8,144 nt of DNA from Limnochordia bacterium (GTDB taxonomy: Bacteria; Bacillota; Limnochordia; Darwinibacteriales; SLO01). A program made the position numbers and the translations under genes. The notes beneath the pieces are model-generated. The model was not told the DNA's origin. It was given only the letters and a program-made list of their open reading frames with translations, and searched no databases. Of the stretch, positions 5,804 through 8,144 are shown piece after piece. Each line of letters begins with the position of its first letter. Position 1 is the stretch's first letter. Where the stretch lies: the NCBI GenBank assembly GCA_007132635.1, contig SLOG01000412.1, forward strand, positions 1 to 8,144. Direction: 5' to 3'.

Positions 5804-6580
5804 TCACTCTGCCATCCCCATCGTGTTGTAGCCTGCATCAACAAACATCGTTTCGCCCGTAATGCCTGATGACAGTGAACTGGCTAGAAAAACCGCTGCA
5901 GTTGCGACTTCATCAATGTCTATGTTACGCCTCAATGGGGTCCGGTGTTGATGTTTGTCCAGCATATCCACAAAACCTGAAACCCCGCGTGCTGCTAATG
6001 TGTTGACAGGTCCAGCGGAAATCCCATTAACCCGCACACCTGACGGCCCCAAGTCATAGGCCAAATAGCGAATAGATGCCTCTAAGGCCGCTTTTGCTAC
6101 CCCCATCACATTGTAATTCGGCACTACACGTTGAGCACCCAGGTAGGAAAGGGCCAAAATGCTCGCAGTATCGGCAAACAACGGCCGTAGGGCTCTTGTC
6201 AGAGCAACCAAGGAGTACGCGCTGATACTCATGGCAGTGTGAAAGTGGGCTCGCTTAGTATCAACAAAGGCGTCGCCCAAGGCTTCACGCGGAGCGTAAG
6301 CGAGACAGTGAACCAAGCCATGGATGGTCCCGGCCGCTTCCCGTACGAATTCAGCGGTCCTAGTAATGTCGGCATCTTCAGATACATCGCACTCAACGAT
6401 GGCCAAGGGAGGTCTCACCAGAGAATTAACAATACTGTCTAGGTTCTTTCGCATTCGTTCATTTTGGCACCCCAAAATCAGCTGTGCTCCATGCGCGTCC
6501 ATCTGTTTGGCGATTGCCCACGCGATACTGCGCTTATTGGCTATGTTAAGAATGACGATTCGTTTATCAGCTAGCAGCAA
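5804..6580 (-). CDS. fabI: Enoyl-[acyl-carrier-protein] reductase FabI
   Basis: FabI is a short-chain dehydrogenase that reduces the enoyl-ACP double bond in the last step of each fatty-acid elongation round. The protein has NIANKRSIAWAIA (12-24) in the nucleotide-binding site, CDV (64-66), and the catalytic set Y146, Y156 and K163, the same numbers as in E. coli FabI. SAGPVNTLAARGV and the C-terminal GITGETMFVDAGY follow. The TTG at 6580 is chosen because AGGAG ends 8 bases upstream and it gives MLLADKRIVIL, matching family N-termini and a 258-residue length. An ATG at 6601 in the same frame has no ribosome binding site. N12 replaces the first glycine of the usual TGVAN-type motif, as seen by alignment to E. 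coli Gly13. DUF554 follows after 38 bp. Confidence 0.94.
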   Translation of the reverse strand: MLLADKRIVILNIANKRSIAWAIAKQMDAHGAQLILGCQNERMRKNLDSIVNSLVRPPLAIVECDVSEDADITRTAEFVREAAGTIHGLVHCLAYAPREALGDAFVDTKRAHFHTAMSISAYSLVALTRALRPLFADTASILALSYLGAQRVVPNYNVMGVAKAALEASIRYLAYDLGPSGVRVNGISAGPVNTLAARGVSGFVDMLDKHQHRTPLRRNIDIDEVATAAVFLASSLSSGITGETMFVDAGYNTMGMAE

Positions 6581-6700
6581 GCCATCATCTCCTGTAATCA
6601 TTTTAATTGGTGGGTGCGGTACCGACGCTTGGTGTCAGAAGGAACTGCTCAAGGTACCATAGAAAACAACTAAGAAAAGACTATGAAAGGGTGAAACGCA
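6581..6700. other. Divergent intergenic region between fabI and the DUF896 gene
   Basis: This 120-bp stretch must hold both promoters. On the plus strand GTGTCA (6632-6637) and TACCAT (6655-6660) are spaced by 17 bases and could drive the DUF896 gene, but both match the consensus poorly. GGTACC occurs twice, about 35 bp apart. I found no FapR-type, FabT-type or LexA-type operator and no T-box structure. Confidence 0.35.
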
Positions 6701-6901
6701 TTGGATCCCCTAGTGTCCCGTATAAACGAATTGGCCGAGAAGGCTAGACATGTTGACCTTTCTTCAGAAGAAAAGGAGGAACAGCAGCGCCTGCGGCGCT
6801 CATACGTCGAACGCGTGAAAAAGAACCTGAAGGCGCAGTTGGATTCCGTGATAGTTGTTGATGGAGATGGACAGCGCCAGAAAGTCAATCGCCCTGACTA
6901 G
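6701..6901 (+). CDS. DUF896 (YnzC/UPF0291) family small protein
   Basis: A 66-residue, highly charged helical protein with the family pattern RINELAEKAR (about 7-16), SSEEKEEQQRLRRSYVE (21-37), and a C-terminal segment KNLKAQLDSVIVVDGDG. This matches the small YnzC family, whose members form a two-helix hairpin. The B. subtilis member lies in the SOS-induced yneA-yneB-ynzC operon, but the biochemical role is unknown. The TTG start at 6701 follows GAAAGGGTG with 7 bases spacing. An ATG at 6683 in the same frame runs straight into a stop. Here the gene stands alone, diverges from fabI, and meets the MarR gene tail to tail with only 7 bp between stops, leaving no room for a separate terminator. 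It is slightly shorter than the usual 75-80 residues. Confidence 0.88.
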   Translation: MDPLVSRINELAEKARHVDLSSEEKEEQQRLRRSYVERVKKNLKAQLDSVIVVDGDGQRQKVNRPD

Positions 6902-6908
6902 ACGGCCT

Positions 6909-7337
6909 TCAATTTGACTCCATAAGAGTGTGCAGTTCTTCAAGTAACGTGACGAGTTTTTCCACTTGTTTTTCGTTTAGCTTGCGCAGTCGTTCGGAGA
7001 GGAAACGCAGCCGGTCCTGCATCACGCGCTCAATAATCTGGCGGCCCGCGTCTTGGACCTCAATGCGGATCACCCGGCGGTCCTCCTCGTCGCGAACGCG
7101 CGTGACAAGGTCCAACTTCTCCATACGATCCACAAGGTCGGTTACGGTGCTGGATGCAAGATACAGTCGGCAGCACAACTCGCCCATGGTTAGGCGGTGT
7201 TTTCGCAGGTGAATAAGAGCGTAGTATTGCGGCAGCGTTAGGTCATACTGCGTGAGCAGCTCTCTGGTATGGTGCCGGATAAGGATGCTGATCGATCGCA
7301 GATGCAGCTCCACTTCCTCCACATATGGATGAAGCAT
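6909..7337 (-). CDS. MarR-family transcriptional regulator
   Basis: A 142-residue protein, the usual MarR size. An N-terminal dimerisation helix (about 5-30) leads into LTLPQYYALIHLRKHRLTMGELCCRLYLASSTVTDLVDRMEKLDLV (33-78), which contains the helix-turn-helix with the recognition helix around 62-72. The beta-wing is RVRDEEDRRVIRIEV (80-94) with the conserved D-x-R-R pattern. A long C-terminal helix pair follows. The ATG at 7337 is preceded by AAGGTGGG with good spacing. The longer frame upstream overlaps rex in another frame and has no homology, so it is excluded. It follows rex after 35 bp and is probably in the same transcript. Proximity to fabI recalls FabT, the MarR-type regulator of fatty-acid synthesis in some Bacillota, but sequence evidence for that role is lacking. 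The inducing ligand is unknown. Confidence 0.92.
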   Translation of the reverse strand: MLHPYVEEVELHLRSISILIRHHTRELLTQYDLTLPQYYALIHLRKHRLTMGELCCRLYLASSTVTDLVDRMEKLDLVTRVRDEEDRRVIRIEVQDAGRQIIERVMQDRLRFLSERLRKLNEKQVEKLVTLLEELHTLMESN

Positions 7338-7372
7338 GGGATCCCACCTTTTCCTAGACGTAGTGTGTACCT

Positions 7373-8029
7373 TCATGAATCCGAACGCTGCTGATTGAGG
7401 CGAAATGACAGTCGCAGCAGGCTGTCGGTAAGATGCGTATGCTCGAGAACGACGTGATCCGGTACATCGAGATGTACTGGCGAGAAGTTCCATATTCCTC
7501 GAACACCGTGATGTACCAAACAGCGGCAAATCTTCGGTGTAGCTTCACTGGGAGCCGTGATGATGGCAATATCCACTGTGTGACTGTCGAGGTATGCCTC
7601 CAGCTTATCCACAGGCTGAATCAAGCATGCCGCGAGATAGTTGCCTTCAAGAAGCGGATTCGCGTCGAAAATCGCTTCAATGATGAATCCCCGCTTTCGG
7701 AAATTCGCGTAGCTAGCGATGGCTTTTCCCAGATTCCCAGCCCCTATCAAGATGAGGTGGTAATCCTTTTCCAGGCCGAGTATAATGCTTACCTGTTGGA
7801 GTAGCTCCTGAACTCGATAGCCGTATCCCTGCTGGCCGAAGGAACCAAAATAGCTGAAATCTGAGCGAATCTGCGCAGCTGTGAGGCCGATCTCTTGACC
7901 TAACTGCGCTGATGAGACCCGCTGTACATCTCGGTCGGCCAACTCTGAGAGATGCCGATGGTAAAGCGGAAGGCGAGCGATCACCCCTTGGGGTATCTCA
8001 GACCCTTTCTTTGTATTCCTCGCAGTCAC
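7373..8029 (-). CDS. rex: Redox-sensing transcriptional repressor Rex
   Basis: A 218-residue Rex protein. It is a DNA-binding repressor that releases operators when NADH rises relative to NAD+. The N-terminal winged helix includes VIARLPLYHRHL (16-27), VSSAQLGQEIGLTAAQIRSDFSYFGSFG (38-65) and the wing QQGYGY (66-71). The Rossmann domain has LILIGAGNLGKAIASY (92-107) with GxGxxG at 96-101. The later segments FDANP, DIAIITAPSEATPKI and GVRGIWNFSPVHL are also typical. The recognition region has S56 where many Rex proteins have Lys or Arg, and the wing has QQ where many have KR or similar; both may shift operator preference. The GTG start at 8029 has AAGGAGGAG 5 bases upstream. It probably leads a rex-marR transcript. 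Rex usually controls fermentation and NADH-consuming genes in anaerobes. Confidence 0.95.
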   Translation of the reverse strand: MTARNTKKGSEIPQGVIARLPLYHRHLSELADRDVQRVSSAQLGQEIGLTAAQIRSDFSYFGSFGQQGYGYRVQELLQQVSIILGLEKDYHLILIGAGNLGKAIASYANFRKRGFIIEAIFDANPLLEGNYLAACLIQPVDKLEAYLDSHTVDIAIITAPSEATPKICRCLVHHGVRGIWNFSPVHLDVPDHVVLEHTHLTDSLLRLSFRLNQQRSDS

Positions 8030-8049
8030 GGGATCTCCTCCTTGTCGAC

Positions 8050-8080
8050 CTATGCGTTGTCCTGCTGCAGAGAGGCATAG
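8050..8080. promoter_or_regulatory. Short inverted repeat upstream of rex
   Basis: CTATGC (8050-8055) and GCATAG (8075-8080) are perfect 6-bp arms 19 bases apart, in the stretch between the rex ribosome binding site and the window edge. A CTGCTGCAG segment sits inside. It could be an operator or a leader hairpin. It does not resemble the usual Rex operator (TTGTGA-N6-TCACAA type), so autoregulation is not shown. Confidence 0.25.
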
Positions 8081-8144
8081 CGAGTGCCGATCTCATGCAT
8101 TGAACCGGCTCTAGCGGTACCACATCCCGTCAATCCGTTCGGAC

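Noticed and set aside
6602..6660. T-box or FapR operator between fabI and the DUF896 gene, suggested by repeated GGTACC
   Set aside because: The T-box core and stems are absent, and the sequence does not match the FapR inverted repeat; GGTACC alone is too short to mean anything.
7433..7804. Plus-strand open frame of 123 codons antisense to rex
   Set aside because: It lies entirely opposite rex, has no good ribosome binding site and no family resemblance.

Overview
The window looks like chromosomal DNA of an anaerobic or microaerophilic member of the Bacillota, probably a clostridial-type lineage. This is inferred from gene content: Rex, a rubrerythrin-type diiron protein, an ECF-type riboflavin S component, FabI, a DUF896/YnzC protein, and a selenium module whose SelD is itself a selenoprotein. 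Strong purine-rich ribosome binding sites and frequent GTG/TTG starts fit this. Base composition is moderate, and I cannot name a genus. The DNA is gene-dense, with no rRNA, tRNA, CRISPR array or transposase gene.

Layout, left to right. (1) Bases 1-1542, minus strand: parA and, 7 bp downstream, a secreted ComEC-like metallo-beta-lactamase-fold protein cut by the window edge. No parB or parS is visible. (2) Bases 1543-1825: divergent intergenic region with a large nested imperfect palindrome (1672-1805). (3) Bases 1826-2580, plus strand: a riboflavin ECF S component (ribU-like) whose stop overlaps the start of a minimal PspC protein. A bidirectional terminator follows. (4) Bases 2601-4274, minus strand: yedF then selD. 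The selD frame contains an in-frame UGA at the catalytic position, so the gene runs 3632 to 2601 rather than starting after the UGA. (5) Bases 4411-4920, minus strand: a two-helix-pair rubrerythrin-like protein with its own terminator. (6) Bases 5079-6580, minus strand: fabI followed by a DUF554 membrane protein. (7) Bases 6701-6901, plus strand: a lone DUF896 gene. (8) Bases 6909-8029, minus strand: rex followed by a MarR-family regulator.

Together: the selenium pair makes selenophosphate, and SelD production itself depends on selenocysteine insertion. Rex (NADH/NAD+ sensor) and the rubrerythrin-like protein fit redox and peroxide management in an anaerobe. FabI, DUF554 and the nearby MarR gene may reflect control of lipid synthesis, but this is only inferred from proximity. 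Several starts were moved from the longest open frame to positions supported by ribosome binding sites and family alignment (ribU, pspC, selD, yedF, rubrerythrin, fabI, marR).

Most worth a second look are the UGA-containing selD with a candidate SECIS hairpin, and the roughly 134-bp foldback between parA and ribU. I see no clear evidence of a wholly new multi-gene system.
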